From assembly GCF_007827955.1 (NCBI RefSeq), contig NZ_VITR01000006.1, positions 1-64,000 on the forward strand: a DNA stretch of 64,000 nucleotides. The letters are read 5' to 3'. This document shows positions 36,994-45,736 of the stretch, piece by piece. Within the stretch, counting starts at the first letter, position 1; each line of letters starts with the position of its first letter. The notes under the pieces were generated by a model. The model did not search any database. It saw only the letters and a program-made list of their open reading frames with translations, and was not told the origin of the DNA. This DNA is from Nitrospirillum pindoramense (GTDB lineage: Bacteria > Pseudomonadota > Alphaproteobacteria > Azospirillales > Azospirillaceae). The translations under genes were made by a program, and so were the position numbers.

Positions 36994-37425
36994 ATGCTGA
37001 CCCCCCGCCCCCTGACCGACAACCTCAGCGTCGCCCCGCAGATCGAGGAGGCGGATATCGCCCAGGCCAAGGCGTTGGGCTTCCGCACCATCATCAACAA
37101 CCGCCCCGACGGCGAAGAACCGGGCCAGCTGACCTCCACCCGCGCCGCCGAGTTGGCCAAAGAGGCCGGCCTGGACTATGTCTACCTGCCGGTCAACAAC
37201 ATGAACCTGGGCCCGCAGACGGCCGCCGCCTTCACCGAGGCCCTGGCCAAGCTGCCGGGCCCCGTGCTGGCCCACTGCCGGTCCGGCACGCGCAGCACCA
37301 TCCTGTGGTCGCTGGGCGCCGCCGCCAGCGGCACCCCGGTGAACGAGATCATCACGGCCGCCGGCCGCCAGGGCTATGACCTGAGCCCCTATGCCCACGC
37401 CCTGGAAAACCTGGCGCGCGGCTGA
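36994..37425 (+). CDS. DUF442/TIGR01244-type phosphatase-like protein
   Basis: A 143-residue protein of the DUF442 (Blh-like) family: NLSVAPQIEEADIAQAKALGFRTIINNRPDGE is the diagnostic start, and HCRSGTRS around Cys95 forms a phosphatase/rhodanese-like loop. In other bacteria this domain is fused to or near sulfide-oxidising metallo-hydrolases. Here it stands alone, 570 bp before a sulfite dehydrogenase pair, which loosely agrees with sulfur metabolism. Cytoplasmic; no signal peptide. Confidence 0.88.
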   Translation: MLTPRPLTDNLSVAPQIEEADIAQAKALGFRTIINNRPDGEEPGQLTSTRAAELAKEAGLDYVYLPVNNMNLGPQTAAAFTEALAKLPGPVLAHCRSGTRSTILWSLGAAASGTPVNEIITAAGRQGYDLSPYAHALENLARG

Positions 37426-37488
37426 GGGCGCGCGGCTGAGCGTGATTCCCTCCGCCGACTCATCGTCAACATTGATCAATCTATCGAC

Positions 37489-37797
37489 ATGACCCGCCGC
37501 ATCACCCTGGCCCTGGCCGCCCTGCTGGCCGCCGCCCCCGTCATCGCCACCGCCCTGCCGGCGGCGGCGCAAAGCCCCTCCTGTACCCGGCCCGATCGCC
37601 CCAAGCTGCCCCCAGGCAAGAAGACCAAAGGGCCGGAGATGGAGGCGGCGGAAAAGAAGGTGGCTGACTACACCACCAAGATGACCGCCTATCTGAAGTG
37701 CCTGGACAAGGCCAAGACCGACGCCATGACCGAGCACAAGGGCGTGATCGAGGAATGGAACGGCGTCATCGACGCCTACAAGAAGAACCCCGGCTGA
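37489..37797 (+). CDS. Small exported protein, 102 aa
   Basis: I do not recognise the family. It has a Sec signal peptide (MTRRITLALAALLAAAPVIA, cleavage after AAAQ), then a Lys-rich mature part of about 70 residues with two Cys (SCTRP, LKCLDK) that could form a disulfide, and a helical stretch (EMEAAEKKVADYTTKMTAYLKCLDKAK). It lies 63 bp after the DUF442 gene and 161 bp before the sulfite dehydrogenase, so it may be cotranscribed with either. Confidence 0.75.
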   Translation: MTRRITLALAALLAAAPVIATALPAAAQSPSCTRPDRPKLPPGKKTKGPEMEAAEKKVADYTTKMTAYLKCLDKAKTDAMTEHKGVIEEWNGVIDAYKKNPG

Positions 37798-37958
37798 CGA
37801 ACCGCCTCGGTCCACAGCAGATTGCTCTGTTGAACCGAACGGTACAACGCAAATTGAGCGTTAGATAGATCGGTTGTTCTCCGTCTCAATGGAGGCAGTA
37901 TCCAGGCCGGCACCGATGGTTCCGGCAATGGCGCCACCCAATTGAGGAGGTCGGGACC

Positions 37959-39173
37959 ATGGGCCACGGCTATCGGTTCCCCATGATCGGCAGACGGGGA
38001 TTCATCGCGGGCGCGGCGGCCCTTGGGGCGCTGCCGGCCTCCGGGGGTGCGCTGGGCGCCCTGGCCCATGAGACGGATGACACCGTCTTCACCTCCGCCT
38101 TCCCGCAAAAGGGGCGGATGATCCTGCAGCGGACCCGCCCGCCCCTGCTGGAAACGCCGTTCGAGGTGTTCGACCAGGGCGTCTTCACCCCCAACGACCG
38201 GTTCTTCGTGCGCTGGCACTGGGCGGGCATTCCCGAGCAGGTGGATGTGGCCAGCTTCACGCTGACGGTGCACGGCCATGTGGACCGCCCCCTGACCCTG
38301 GGGCTGGCTGAACTGCTGGCCATGCCGCGCATCGAATACGCGGCGGTCAACCAATGCTCCGGCAATTCGCGCAGCCTGTTCACCCCCCGCGTCGCCGGGG
38401 CGCAATGGCGGCATGGGGCCATGGGCAACGCCCGCTGGGTGGGCGTGCCGCTGAAGGCCGTGCTGGACCGGGCCGGCGTCAAGGCCGGCGCCGTGGCCAT
38501 CCGCGCCCGGGGGTTGGATGAGCCGGTGGTGCCCGACGCCCCCGCCTTCGCCAAGTCCCTGGCCATCGACCACGCCCGGGATGGCGAGGTCATGATCGCC
38601 TTCCAGATGAACGGCGAACAATTGCCCCTGCTGAACGGCTTCCCCCTACGGCTGGTGGTGCCGGGCTGGTATTCCACCTACTGGGTCAAGATGCTGTGCG
38701 ATATCGAGGTGCTGGCCAGCACCGACGACCAGTACTGGACCAAGGTCGCCTACCGCATCCCGGACACGCCGCACGCGTCGGTGACGCCGGGGGAAACGGG
38801 CTACGCCCAGGTTCCCATCAACCGCATGGTGCCGCGTTCCTTCATCACCAATCTGGTGGACGGCGCTCGGGTGGCGGCGGGCAAGCCCCTGGCCCTGCGC
38901 GGCCTGGCCTTCGGCGGTGACCAGGGGGTGGCGGCGGTGGAGGTGTCGGCCGATGGCGGCGCCACCTGGCGCCGGGCGAACCTGGACCGTGACCAGGGGC
39001 GCTACAGCTTCCGCCAATGGCACCTCACCGCCGCCGGCCCGGCCACGGGCCCGGTGCGGCTGATGGTCCGCTGCACCAACACCGCCGGGGAGGCCCAACC
39101 CCTGGAGGCCAACTGGAACCCCAACGGCTTCATGCGCAACGTGGTCGAGACGACCACGTTGACGGCCGCCTGA
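37959..39173 (+). CDS. sorA: Molybdopterin-dependent sulfite dehydrogenase, catalytic subunit (SorA-like)
   Basis: Periplasmic Mo enzyme oxidising sulfite to sulfate. The 404-residue precursor carries a twin-arginine signal (GRRGFIAGAAALGALP), the sulfite oxidase-type Mo domain with the Cys ligand at Cys133 in VNQCSGNSRS, and the C-terminal dimerisation domain (VRLMVRCTNTAGEAQ; EANWNPNGFMRN). GAGGAGGT lies eight bases before the ATG. It is followed 16 bp later by a c-type cytochrome gene, the classical SorAB arrangement. Related SorT-like enzymes cannot be excluded, but the cytochrome neighbour supports SorA. Confidence 0.88.
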   Translation: MGHGYRFPMIGRRGFIAGAAALGALPASGGALGALAHETDDTVFTSAFPQKGRMILQRTRPPLLETPFEVFDQGVFTPNDRFFVRWHWAGIPEQVDVASFTLTVHGHVDRPLTLGLAELLAMPRIEYAAVNQCSGNSRSLFTPRVAGAQWRHGAMGNARWVGVPLKAVLDRAGVKAGAVAIRARGLDEPVVPDAPAFAKSLAIDHARDGEVMIAFQMNGEQLPLLNGFPLRLVVPGWYSTYWVKMLCDIEVLASTDDQYWTKVAYRIPDTPHASVTPGETGYAQVPINRMVPRSFITNLVDGARVAAGKPLALRGLAFGGDQGVAAVEVSADGGATWRRANLDRDQGRYSFRQWHLTAAGPATGPVRLMVRCTNTAGEAQPLEANWNPNGFMRNVVETTTLTAA

Positions 39174-39189
39174 CGGAGGAGGTCGCACC

Positions 39190-39528
39190 ATGACCCGCGC
39201 CTGGATTCTTCTGGCCATCGCCGCCGCCGGCCTTGCCACGCCCGCCCTCGCCGTATCCGACGTCACGACGGTCACGGGGGCCGGCGGCGTCACCCTGCGG
39301 TCCGTGACCGTGGACCTACCGGAATCGGACCGGGAGTTTCCCGGCGCCGACGCGGCGGCCATCAACAACAACTGCCTGACCTGCCATTCGGCGGGCATGG
39401 TGTTGAGGCAGCCCCCCTTCCCACGGGAAAAGTGGGCGGAAATCGTCAACAAGATGATCCAGACCTACAAGGCGCCCATCGACGCCGCCGACGTGCCGGC
39501 CATCGTCGACTATCTGGCGAAGCGGTAG
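39190..39528 (+). CDS. sorB: Monoheme c-type cytochrome (SorB-like)
   Basis: A 112-residue exported cytochrome, presumably the electron acceptor of the sulfite dehydrogenase encoded just upstream. Signal peptide MTRAWILLAIAAAGLATP, cleavage after ALA. The heme motif is Cys62-Leu-Thr-Cys65-His66, and Met69 or Met86 may be the distal ligand. C-terminal PAIVDYLAKR is typical of small cytochromes. GGAGGTCGC precedes the ATG. With the catalytic subunit it forms a two-gene operon. Confidence 0.9.
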   Translation: MTRAWILLAIAAAGLATPALAVSDVTTVTGAGGVTLRSVTVDLPESDREFPGADAAAINNNCLTCHSAGMVLRQPPFPREKWAEIVNKMIQTYKAPIDAADVPAIVDYLAKR

Positions 39529-39615
39529 GACGGCCAAGCCAACGATCCTGTGGCAATCGCGGGCGTTATGCCTGATCTTGTCGACCCCGCCGACGACGCA
39601 GGTTAACCCCGTCCC

Positions 39616-40944
39616 GTGATCCGACACCGTGTTCTGCCCGCCATTGCCGCCGCCCTCCTGCTGGCGCCGCCAGCCTTGTCGGCCACCCCCTGCGCCACGG
39701 CGGGCAAGCCCACGGACCGCATGATCTGCGCCAACCCGGCGCTGCGGGCCGAGGATGCGGAGATCGCGCGCCTGTACCGGCTGGCGGTGGCCAAGGCGGG
39801 GGCGCACGCGGCGGCCGTGATCGCCGAGCAGGCGCGCTGGCTGGCGACGCGCGACCGGCTGTGCGGCGACCTGACCCCGGCGGATGACGAACGGGCGCGC
39901 ACCTGCCTGGCCCGCGCCCTACCCTTGCGCCGCGCCGCACTGGCGGTGCGGGCGGCCAAACCGGACCAGCCCTTCTGCGAGCGCGCCGCCGCCACCCTGG
40001 CCGACGCGCGCGGGCTGGATGGCGGCCCGCCCGTGGGCGACCTGGATGAGCAGTTGATCGGCGCCGGCCTGCTGACCCCGGCGCCAGAGCAGGAACTGAC
40101 CCAGGCGTGGCGCGACCGGCTGCCGCCGGAGGCGACGCAGGACGCCGGCGACCAGATGGCCGTGGTGCCCTTCGGCCGCGCCCATGTGGCGGTGACGGCG
40201 CTGGACGATGCCGCGTCCTGCACCAGCTTCAGCGTCCATTGGCTGGACACCGCCGGCAATGGTGGCCCCGCCCTGCCGCCGCCCGAGGCGCGCCCGGCGG
40301 ACAAGCCGGCCTATTGCTGGTCGGAAAGCGCCGGCTTCGGCCTGGACGCCGCCGGCGTCCCGGTTTTCTTCGCCCAGGATTCCGGGCCCAGCCGCCCCAG
40401 GGCCCGCCCCACCCGGGCCGAGGTTCGCATCCACCAAGTGCACCGCGACCGCTGGGGCGCGGCCTGCCGCATCGAGGCGACCTACCAGACCGAATTCCGC
40501 CTGGGCGACGGCCGCTGCGCCGCCGACGCCGCGACCTGCAAGGCGCTGACCGAGGCGGCACCGCGCTGGGCCACCGCCCTGGCCGCCAGCCCCTGGTCCA
40601 TCGGCGCCGACCATCCGCCGGGCCGCCCCGACTATCCCGCCCTGGACGGCCTGGCCCCCTACACCGGCCCCTTCGTCCCCGCCTTCCTGACCATTCCGCG
40701 CGTGAAGGGCTGGACCTACACCGGCCTGCCCAATTTCGAGGAGGAGGCGCCGCCGCTGGCGTGGCACAGCCCCGGCGGCCCCCTGGTCCTGCGCCTGTCC
40801 CCCGGCATGCTGAACTGGCGCCCCGGCCCCATGATTCTGGGCGCCTGGCGGCGGGAGGGTGGGACACTGGTTCCGGTGGCCGCCTACACCATCAACCAAG
40901 TGCGGGTGGGGGTGCCGGCGGTGACGATGGCGCCCCGGCCCTGA
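39616..40944 (+). CDS. LprI-like (DUF1311) secreted protein, paralogue 1
   Basis: A 442-residue exported protein. Signal peptide IRHRVLPAIAAALLLAPPAL, cleavage after LSA. The LprI-type domain follows (CATAGKPTDRMICANPALRAEDAEIARLYRLAVAKAG; EQARWLATRDRLCG; RTCLARALPLRRAAL); in known cases this domain binds lysozyme or lies in the cell envelope. The C-terminal 300 residues are unique to this trio and contain repeated Cys pairs and Trp/Pro-rich motifs (MILGAWRREGGTLVPVAAYTI). The start is GTG at 39616. First of three tandem paralogues. Confidence 0.82.
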   Translation: MIRHRVLPAIAAALLLAPPALSATPCATAGKPTDRMICANPALRAEDAEIARLYRLAVAKAGAHAAAVIAEQARWLATRDRLCGDLTPADDERARTCLARALPLRRAALAVRAAKPDQPFCERAAATLADARGLDGGPPVGDLDEQLIGAGLLTPAPEQELTQAWRDRLPPEATQDAGDQMAVVPFGRAHVAVTALDDAASCTSFSVHWLDTAGNGGPALPPPEARPADKPAYCWSESAGFGLDAAGVPVFFAQDSGPSRPRARPTRAEVRIHQVHRDRWGAACRIEATYQTEFRLGDGRCAADAATCKALTEAAPRWATALAASPWSIGADHPPGRPDYPALDGLAPYTGPFVPAFLTIPRVKGWTYTGLPNFEEEAPPLAWHSPGGPLVLRLSPGMLNWRPGPMILGAWRREGGTLVPVAAYTINQVRVGVPAVTMAPRP

Positions 40945-41026
40945 CATCCGCCACCAACATCCTATGGCGTTCCTGGCGGGGATGCTTAATTCTGGCGACA
41001 CCCTCCACCGCCGGTTGCCTGCCACT

Positions 41027-42376
41027 ATGAGTCGCCTGCCTTTCTTGAGCACCACCGCCCTGTTCCTCTCCGGCCTCGCGCAGGCGGCGGCCGGCCCCAG
41101 CTTTGACTGCGCGGCGGCGGCCAACGCCACGGAGAAGGCCATCTGTGCGGATCCGAAGCTGGCGGCGCTGGATAGTGACATCGCCACCCTCTACAAGGAG
41201 GCCATGGCCAAGGCCGGGCCGTCAGCCGACTCCCTGAAGGTCGAGCAGCGGCGCTGGCTGCAGGGCCGCGACGGCTTGTTCCCGGTCCCGGGGAAAGCGC
41301 GCGACAAGGCGCCGTCGGATGGCGCCTCCATGAAACTTTTGGCCGATCGCCTAGCCTTTCGGCGAGCGGCGCTGATGGTATTGAAAGATCAGGTCAAGCC
41401 CTTGCCGCTGTGCCAGCGCGCGGCCGAAACTCTACGGGTGCTGCGCGGATCCGATGGCGAACCCGCCCGTGGCGGACCCAAGGACTTGCTGTTCCAATCA
41501 GGTCTCTTTTCGCAATCCGCGCCGGGCACTTCCCTGGCGCCGGCCTTGGCCGAGCAACTGACCAAGGCGGCAAGCGACATTCAGGACAGTACCAACCGAG
41601 ATGTGGATGACCTTCCCATCATAGTCAGCGACCGCTACGCCCTGGTTAAAGTCCCTGTTTCCGGGGCGTCTTGGCAGTCGTGCTGGAACTTCGTGGCCTT
41701 CCAGCTGGGCAGCGACGGAAAGTTCCAGGCCCTACCGAATCCGGACGGAATGGACGACGGCTTCTGCGGCGACGATGTCGGCTTCGACATGATGGACACC
41801 GTCGGCACCCCCAGCAGCCGGCCTGCCTTGATCACGTGGGCGCCCGGCACCGTCAGCATCCGCGAAACGAACGGGGCGCAGTGGAACGACGCCTGCGACA
41901 TCGACGTGTCATACGAACAGCGATATGTGGTCACCGTCGGTACCTGTGAAGCCGACGAGACGACCTGCCAGGCCTTCAAGTCCCGCCTCGCCGAATGGGC
42001 ACACATCCGTGGCGGACCGGAACCCGACCTCAAGGGTCCAGGCACGGGTTACCGGTATCCGGAACTGGGGGACAAGCCTATTGATGAAGGCGGCCCAGAC
42101 CTTCTGAAGGCATTCCCAGCCCTGAAGGACTGGACCAACACGGAAGAAGAGGGGGGCGCTAATTGGCTCTGGCATGGCCCCAGGGAAGAGTTGAGGGTGG
42201 ATGTCAGCCCACTGGTGGGCCCCCATGAGCAAGAACTGGACAACATCCTGGTCGGCGCCTGGCGGCAACGGGATGGGCAATGGGTGCCTGCCGCCGCCTT
42301 CATCATGAGCCCTCAGGCTATCGGCGCGCCCATGGTGAAGGCCACCGTGACCCTATCAAAGGCCACCAAGCGTTAG
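41027..42376 (+). CDS. LprI-like (DUF1311) secreted protein, paralogue 2
   Basis: 449 residues, 82 bp after paralogue 1. Signal peptide MSRLPFLSTTALFLSGLAQA, then PSFDCAAAANATEKAICADPKLAALDSDIATLYKEAMAKAG, the LprI-like core. Compared with its neighbours it has lost the second Cys pair: RDGLFPVPGKARDKAPSDG replaces the RDxxC ... C segment. The end of the protein repeats the trio's ILVGAWRQRDGQWVPAAAFIM pattern. The loss of a disulfide suggests relaxed constraint or specialisation. Confidence 0.82.
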   Translation: MSRLPFLSTTALFLSGLAQAAAGPSFDCAAAANATEKAICADPKLAALDSDIATLYKEAMAKAGPSADSLKVEQRRWLQGRDGLFPVPGKARDKAPSDGASMKLLADRLAFRRAALMVLKDQVKPLPLCQRAAETLRVLRGSDGEPARGGPKDLLFQSGLFSQSAPGTSLAPALAEQLTKAASDIQDSTNRDVDDLPIIVSDRYALVKVPVSGASWQSCWNFVAFQLGSDGKFQALPNPDGMDDGFCGDDVGFDMMDTVGTPSSRPALITWAPGTVSIRETNGAQWNDACDIDVSYEQRYVVTVGTCEADETTCQAFKSRLAEWAHIRGGPEPDLKGPGTGYRYPELGDKPIDEGGPDLLKAFPALKDWTNTEEEGGANWLWHGPREELRVDVSPLVGPHEQELDNILVGAWRQRDGQWVPAAAFIMSPQAIGAPMVKATVTLSKATKR

Positions 42377-42429
42377 GCTTAGCCGATACCCTTCCCGACA
42401 CCGCTTCAACCATCTGGATCGCCTGCCCC

Positions 42430-43794
42430 GTGTCCTATCTTCGCCGTTCGCTCGCCATCCTTCCCCTGTTGCTGTGCGCCAGTGGCGCTCAGGCCCAAGC
42501 CACCATTGGACCCAGCTTCAACTGCGCCGACGCCAAGACGGTGACGGAGAAAGCCATCTGCGCCGACCCGACGCTGGCGGCACTGGATGCCAATATCGCG
42601 CAGCTCTACAAGCAGGCGCTAGCCAAGGCCGGCCCGGATGCGGGTGCCGTCCGGGCGGAGCAGCGCCGCTGGCTGGCCTACCGCGACCAGAGCTGCGACA
42701 AGACCTCCAATCCGCCCTTGCCAGAAGACTGGGTGCGCAAGGAAACACAGGACTGCCTGGGGAAGACCCTGCCCTTCCGCAGAGCCGCCCTATCCGTTCT
42801 GGCGGACGGCACGCCCTTCGCCCCTTTTTGCCAGCGGGTAGCCGCCACCCTGGGCGCTGCGCGCATGCCCGATGGTGCCCCGCCGGGGGACAACCTGAGC
42901 GACCAGGCGATCAAGGCCGGCCTGGTGCATGCCACCACCGACAACCAGGAGCTGACCCCCGTCTGGAACCGCCGCCTGGCCCCATACCTGAACAAGATCA
43001 CCAGCGGCCAGATCGACCTACACCGCTTCGGCACGCCCCCCGCCTACATGGTACTGTCGACCGTGGGTGGTTCCATGAGTTGCCAGGACTTCGATTGGTT
43101 CAAGCTGAACGGTCCGGACGCCGTGGCGCCCCTGCCCCCACCGGAACAGGCCTACGAAAGCAGCTATTGTCTGAACGCCGGGGCCTTATCCACCAGTGCC
43201 ACGGCGGGCGAGATCAGCACGGGCGCCACAGGCACCGCCGCCTTCATCGTGAGTGAGAACCAAATCACCGCCGCCACCTTGCGCACCCGCAGCCTGGTAA
43301 ACGGCGCCTGGACCGACAGTTGCGAGGTGGCAGCCGAGTACAGAACAACCTATGAGGTAACCGAGGGCGGATGCGCGGCCGACACCGCCCTATGCGCTGC
43401 CCTGAAGGGCCAGCTGGCCGGCTGGGCCGCGATGGTGGAGAAGAGCGGCTGGAGCAAAGACGCCAGCAAACAAGGGGCACATAAAACCTTCCCCGCCCTG
43501 CCTGGCGTTGTCGCCGGTGGCCTGCCGCCGACGGGAACCCTGGAACTTGTGCCGGACATGGCGCAAGCCAGTTGGCCGCTGTTCGTCACCGAAGCCCCGC
43601 TGCTCACATGGCAAGGCCCCGGCGAGCCCCTTACCCTGCGCCTCTCCCATGCTACCTTGGGTTGGCGGGAGGATACGACCTACATCTTGGGTGCCTGGCG
43701 CAGTGTAGGTGACACGCTGAAGCCCGTCGCCGGCTACGTCATCGCCCTGAAGCGCACAGGCGCGCCTGCGGTTAAGGTCACGCCGCAGCCCTGA
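42430..43794 (+). CDS. LprI-like (DUF1311) secreted protein, paralogue 3
   Basis: 454 residues from a GTG at 42430, 53 bp after paralogue 2. Signal peptide YLRRSLAILPLLLCASG, cleavage after AQA. The core is intact: PSFNCADAKTVTEKAICADPTLAALDANIAQLYKQALAKAG, EQRRWLAYRDQSC and QDCLGKTLPFRRAAL. It shares C-terminal features with the others (YILGAWRSVGDTLKPVAGYVI). The frame continues upstream of 42430 without homology. All three genes are likely one operon and encode periplasmic proteins of the same plan; the role is unknown. Confidence 0.82.
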   Translation: MSYLRRSLAILPLLLCASGAQAQATIGPSFNCADAKTVTEKAICADPTLAALDANIAQLYKQALAKAGPDAGAVRAEQRRWLAYRDQSCDKTSNPPLPEDWVRKETQDCLGKTLPFRRAALSVLADGTPFAPFCQRVAATLGAARMPDGAPPGDNLSDQAIKAGLVHATTDNQELTPVWNRRLAPYLNKITSGQIDLHRFGTPPAYMVLSTVGGSMSCQDFDWFKLNGPDAVAPLPPPEQAYESSYCLNAGALSTSATAGEISTGATGTAAFIVSENQITAATLRTRSLVNGAWTDSCEVAAEYRTTYEVTEGGCAADTALCAALKGQLAGWAAMVEKSGWSKDASKQGAHKTFPALPGVVAGGLPPTGTLELVPDMAQASWPLFVTEAPLLTWQGPGEPLTLRLSHATLGWREDTTYILGAWRSVGDTLKPVAGYVIALKRTGAPAVKVTPQP

Positions 43795-43812
43795 CCGCGT
43801 GGCCGGGACCAT

Positions 43813-43972
43813 CATTCCCCCACCGCCCCATTTTCCCACCCATTGACACCCGTGCCCCAGGGCGCGCTCAGTGCGGCCTTCGTTCCAGGGGTACGCCGAA
43901 GGGTGCTGAGATTCGCGGAGAGACGCGGGGACCCTTTGAACCTGATCCCGATCGTACCGGCATAGGGATGGG
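43813..43972 (+). repeat. Direct repeat copy 1 (promoter plus decayed TPP aptamer)
   Basis: 160 bp that match 45577-45736 without gaps and with eight mismatches. Only one mismatch lies in the part before the aptamer; seven lie within the aptamer. A further shared block of about 20 bp (44004-44023 versus 45826-45845) follows, with 58 bp extra in the thiC copy. Confidence 0.95.
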
Positions 43973-43975
43973 GAA
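43882..43975 (+). ncRNA. Orphan, degenerate TPP riboswitch
   Basis: The TPP aptamer hallmarks remain (CCAGGGGT, GCTGAGA, ACCCTTTGAACCTGATC, AGGGATGG). Compared with the thiC copy, substitutions break P3 (GTGCGCC to GTACGCC, GGGCGC to GGGTGC), break P5 (CCGG to CCCG) and change the conserved GCG before TAGGGA to GCA, a position I recall as contacting the TPP pyrophosphate. Ligand binding is therefore doubtful. No plus-strand gene lies downstream; transcription would run antisense into the lipoprotein genes. Confidence 0.85.
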
Positions 43976-44050
43976 AGGCCGCGACCGCAGCGCCCAATCT
44001 CTCCTCCCCATTGTCGTTGCCCCTGACCTTTTGTCCGCTCATGGTTCCGA

Positions 44051-44734
44051 TCAACGGCCGCCGTTGGCGTAATACAGCTTCGGCAGGTGCGGGTCGTTGG
44101 TGACCCAAGGCTGGGCGACCATACGGTCGGCCAGCCCGGTCTTGGCGAGGAACTGCCGCGCCTCCTGTTCATTGCTGGCGCGGTTCAGGGTCATTGCCTC
44201 GACCTTGGGGCCATCGCCGGAAGGCGTGATGACGAAGGTCCCGATGTAACTGACCTCTCCCCCGCGCACCCGGAATAGCGGCGTGTCCTTACTGATCTGC
44301 CCCGCGCTTGGGAAGTTGACCTGCCCCATGGACGCGGAGCCGACCGTTGAAATCGAAGAGAAATGGATCAGCGGGTACATCTCATTGAATCGGGACACGA
44401 CGCCCAGGGCATAGGTTCCCGGCGGCAGCCGCATCAACACATAGCGGACGCCGGGCTGGCAGGGATGAAAGACGCCGCCACAGCTTACCATTGTGCTGAT
44501 GGGCGATCCCAGGCTTGCGCCAAACCCGAAACCGGCACTAATCGGAAAGAAGGTCAACCGCTCCTGCAGACCACCGGACAAGCCGTCGTTTTCCGTGCCG
44601 ATCCCCGCGACCACGGCACCCTCCAGCCCTTCCAGCGGCAAGGCCTTTCCCGGTTCCATAAGGCCGTAGCGCGGCGCCGGCGCGCAGGCGCCCACCAGCG
44701 CCACCGCCAAGCTGAGCAGAACGTATAAGCGCAT
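44051..44734 (-). CDS. Putative lipoprotein, 227 aa (pair member 2)
   Basis: Lipoprotein signal MRLYVLLSLAVALVGAC with the lipobox Cys at residue 17. The mature part contains GAVVAGIGTENDGLSGG, YVLMRLPPGTYALGVVSRFN and GGEVSYIGTFVI, which align with GAVVLGLTAQNFGMALG, VFLLPPGRYAIAGVAAFG and EGKVTYIGSMVM of the neighbour at 44751-45476, so the two are paralogues. I know no function. It starts 16 bp after its partner and is bracketed, with it, by the two TPP-riboswitch repeats. The ATG at 44734 is chosen because the signal begins there; a longer frame upstream lacks support. Confidence 0.82.
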   Translation of the reverse strand: MRLYVLLSLAVALVGACAPAPRYGLMEPGKALPLEGLEGAVVAGIGTENDGLSGGLQERLTFFPISAGFGFGASLGSPISTMVSCGGVFHPCQPGVRYVLMRLPPGTYALGVVSRFNEMYPLIHFSSISTVGSASMGQVNFPSAGQISKDTPLFRVRGGEVSYIGTFVITPSGDGPKVEAMTLNRASNEQEARQFLAKTGLADRMVAQPWVTNDPHLPKLYYANGGR

Positions 44735-44750
44735 GGTCGCCACCCCCCTC

Positions 44751-45476
44751 TCAATAAAGGCCCTTGGTCGTCCGGGCGACCTTCTCGTCCGAGAGACCGC
44801 CCCAGATCGGCGCCCGAATGAGGGCGCGCGCCGAGACGTCGGGGGATGCCAGCAATTCAGCCACCGCGCTGTTGTCCGCCGCCATCCAATACCGCATCTC
44901 ATAGGGCTGCGCGAAATCCATGACCATGCTGCCGATATAAGTCACCTTGCCCTCCTCCACCGTGAAGGTTGGGGTATCCCCATTGGCGAAGCTTTCCTTG
45001 GAATACTCCCGACCCACCACCGCCTTATTGGGCGTGTAGATCACCTTGATCCACGGATACGTGGCCATTTCGAAGAAATTGATGCTTCTGTCCGAATCAC
45101 TGTTGACGCCGAAGGCGGCAACGCCAGCGATGGCATAGCGACCCGGCGGTAACAGGAAGACGCGGACTCCGCCGGTGCTCCGGCAAACCTGTTCATCGAA
45201 GATCGAGCATAGGAACTGCGCCTCATAATGCTCGCTGCCCAAGAACTCCTTGCCTCCCTGGGGCGGCAACAGGGGGGCGAAGTGCATCAGGACTTCACCG
45301 CTACGACTGTTGCCCAACGCCATGCCGAAGTTTTGCGCCGTCAGCCCCAGGACAACGGCGCCCGTGCCTGGCTTGAGGGAGGGCACATCCTTATACGGAC
45401 GAAGCGTCGTATGGTCCGGCCGTGCGGCACACGCCGCCAGAACGACCAACAAAAGAATGGACAAAACCCTATTCAT
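44751..45476 (-). CDS. Putative lipoprotein, 241 aa (pair member 1)
   Basis: Lipoprotein signal MNRVLSILLLVVLAAC (lipobox LAAC, Cys at residue 16). The mature sequence shares the GAVVLGL, PPGRYAIAGV and GKVTYIGS blocks with its neighbour, and has Cys in FLCSIFDEQVCRSTGG absent from the partner. It is first in a two-gene operon with the 227-residue paralogue. ATGs at 45491 and 45500 are alternative starts. Predicted to sit on the periplasmic face of the inner or outer membrane; Asp does not follow the lipobox Cys, so outer-membrane sorting is allowed. Confidence 0.82.
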   Translation of the reverse strand: MNRVLSILLLVVLAACAARPDHTTLRPYKDVPSLKPGTGAVVLGLTAQNFGMALGNSRSGEVLMHFAPLLPPQGGKEFLGSEHYEAQFLCSIFDEQVCRSTGGVRVFLLPPGRYAIAGVAAFGVNSDSDRSINFFEMATYPWIKVIYTPNKAVVGREYSKESFANGDTPTFTVEEGKVTYIGSMVMDFAQPYEMRYWMAADNSAVAELLASPDVSARALIRAPIWGGLSDEKVARTTKGLY

Positions 45477-45576
45477 TATCAGGCGCCCCATATTCCCCAT
45501 GCGCGCACACTGTCATGCCCCTTGGGCGATTGCATTACTCATTTCGCAGGACTGCAAGCACCACAGCAGCCCCAAC

Positions 45577-45736
45577 CATTCCCCCACCGCCCCATTTTCC
45601 CACCCATTGACACCCGTGCCCCAGGGCGCGCACAGTGCGGCCTTCGTTCCAGGGGTGCGCCGGAGGGCGCTGAGATCTGCGGAGAGACGCGGGGACCCTT
45701 TGAACCTGATCCGGATCGTACCGGCGTAGGGATGGG
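45577..45736 (+). repeat. Direct repeat copy 2 (promoter plus thiC TPP aptamer)
   Basis: Matches 43813-43972 with eight mismatches and no gaps over 160 bp, offset 1,764 bp. Being in the same orientation, the two copies could recombine and delete, or amplify, the lipoprotein pair. Confidence 0.95.
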
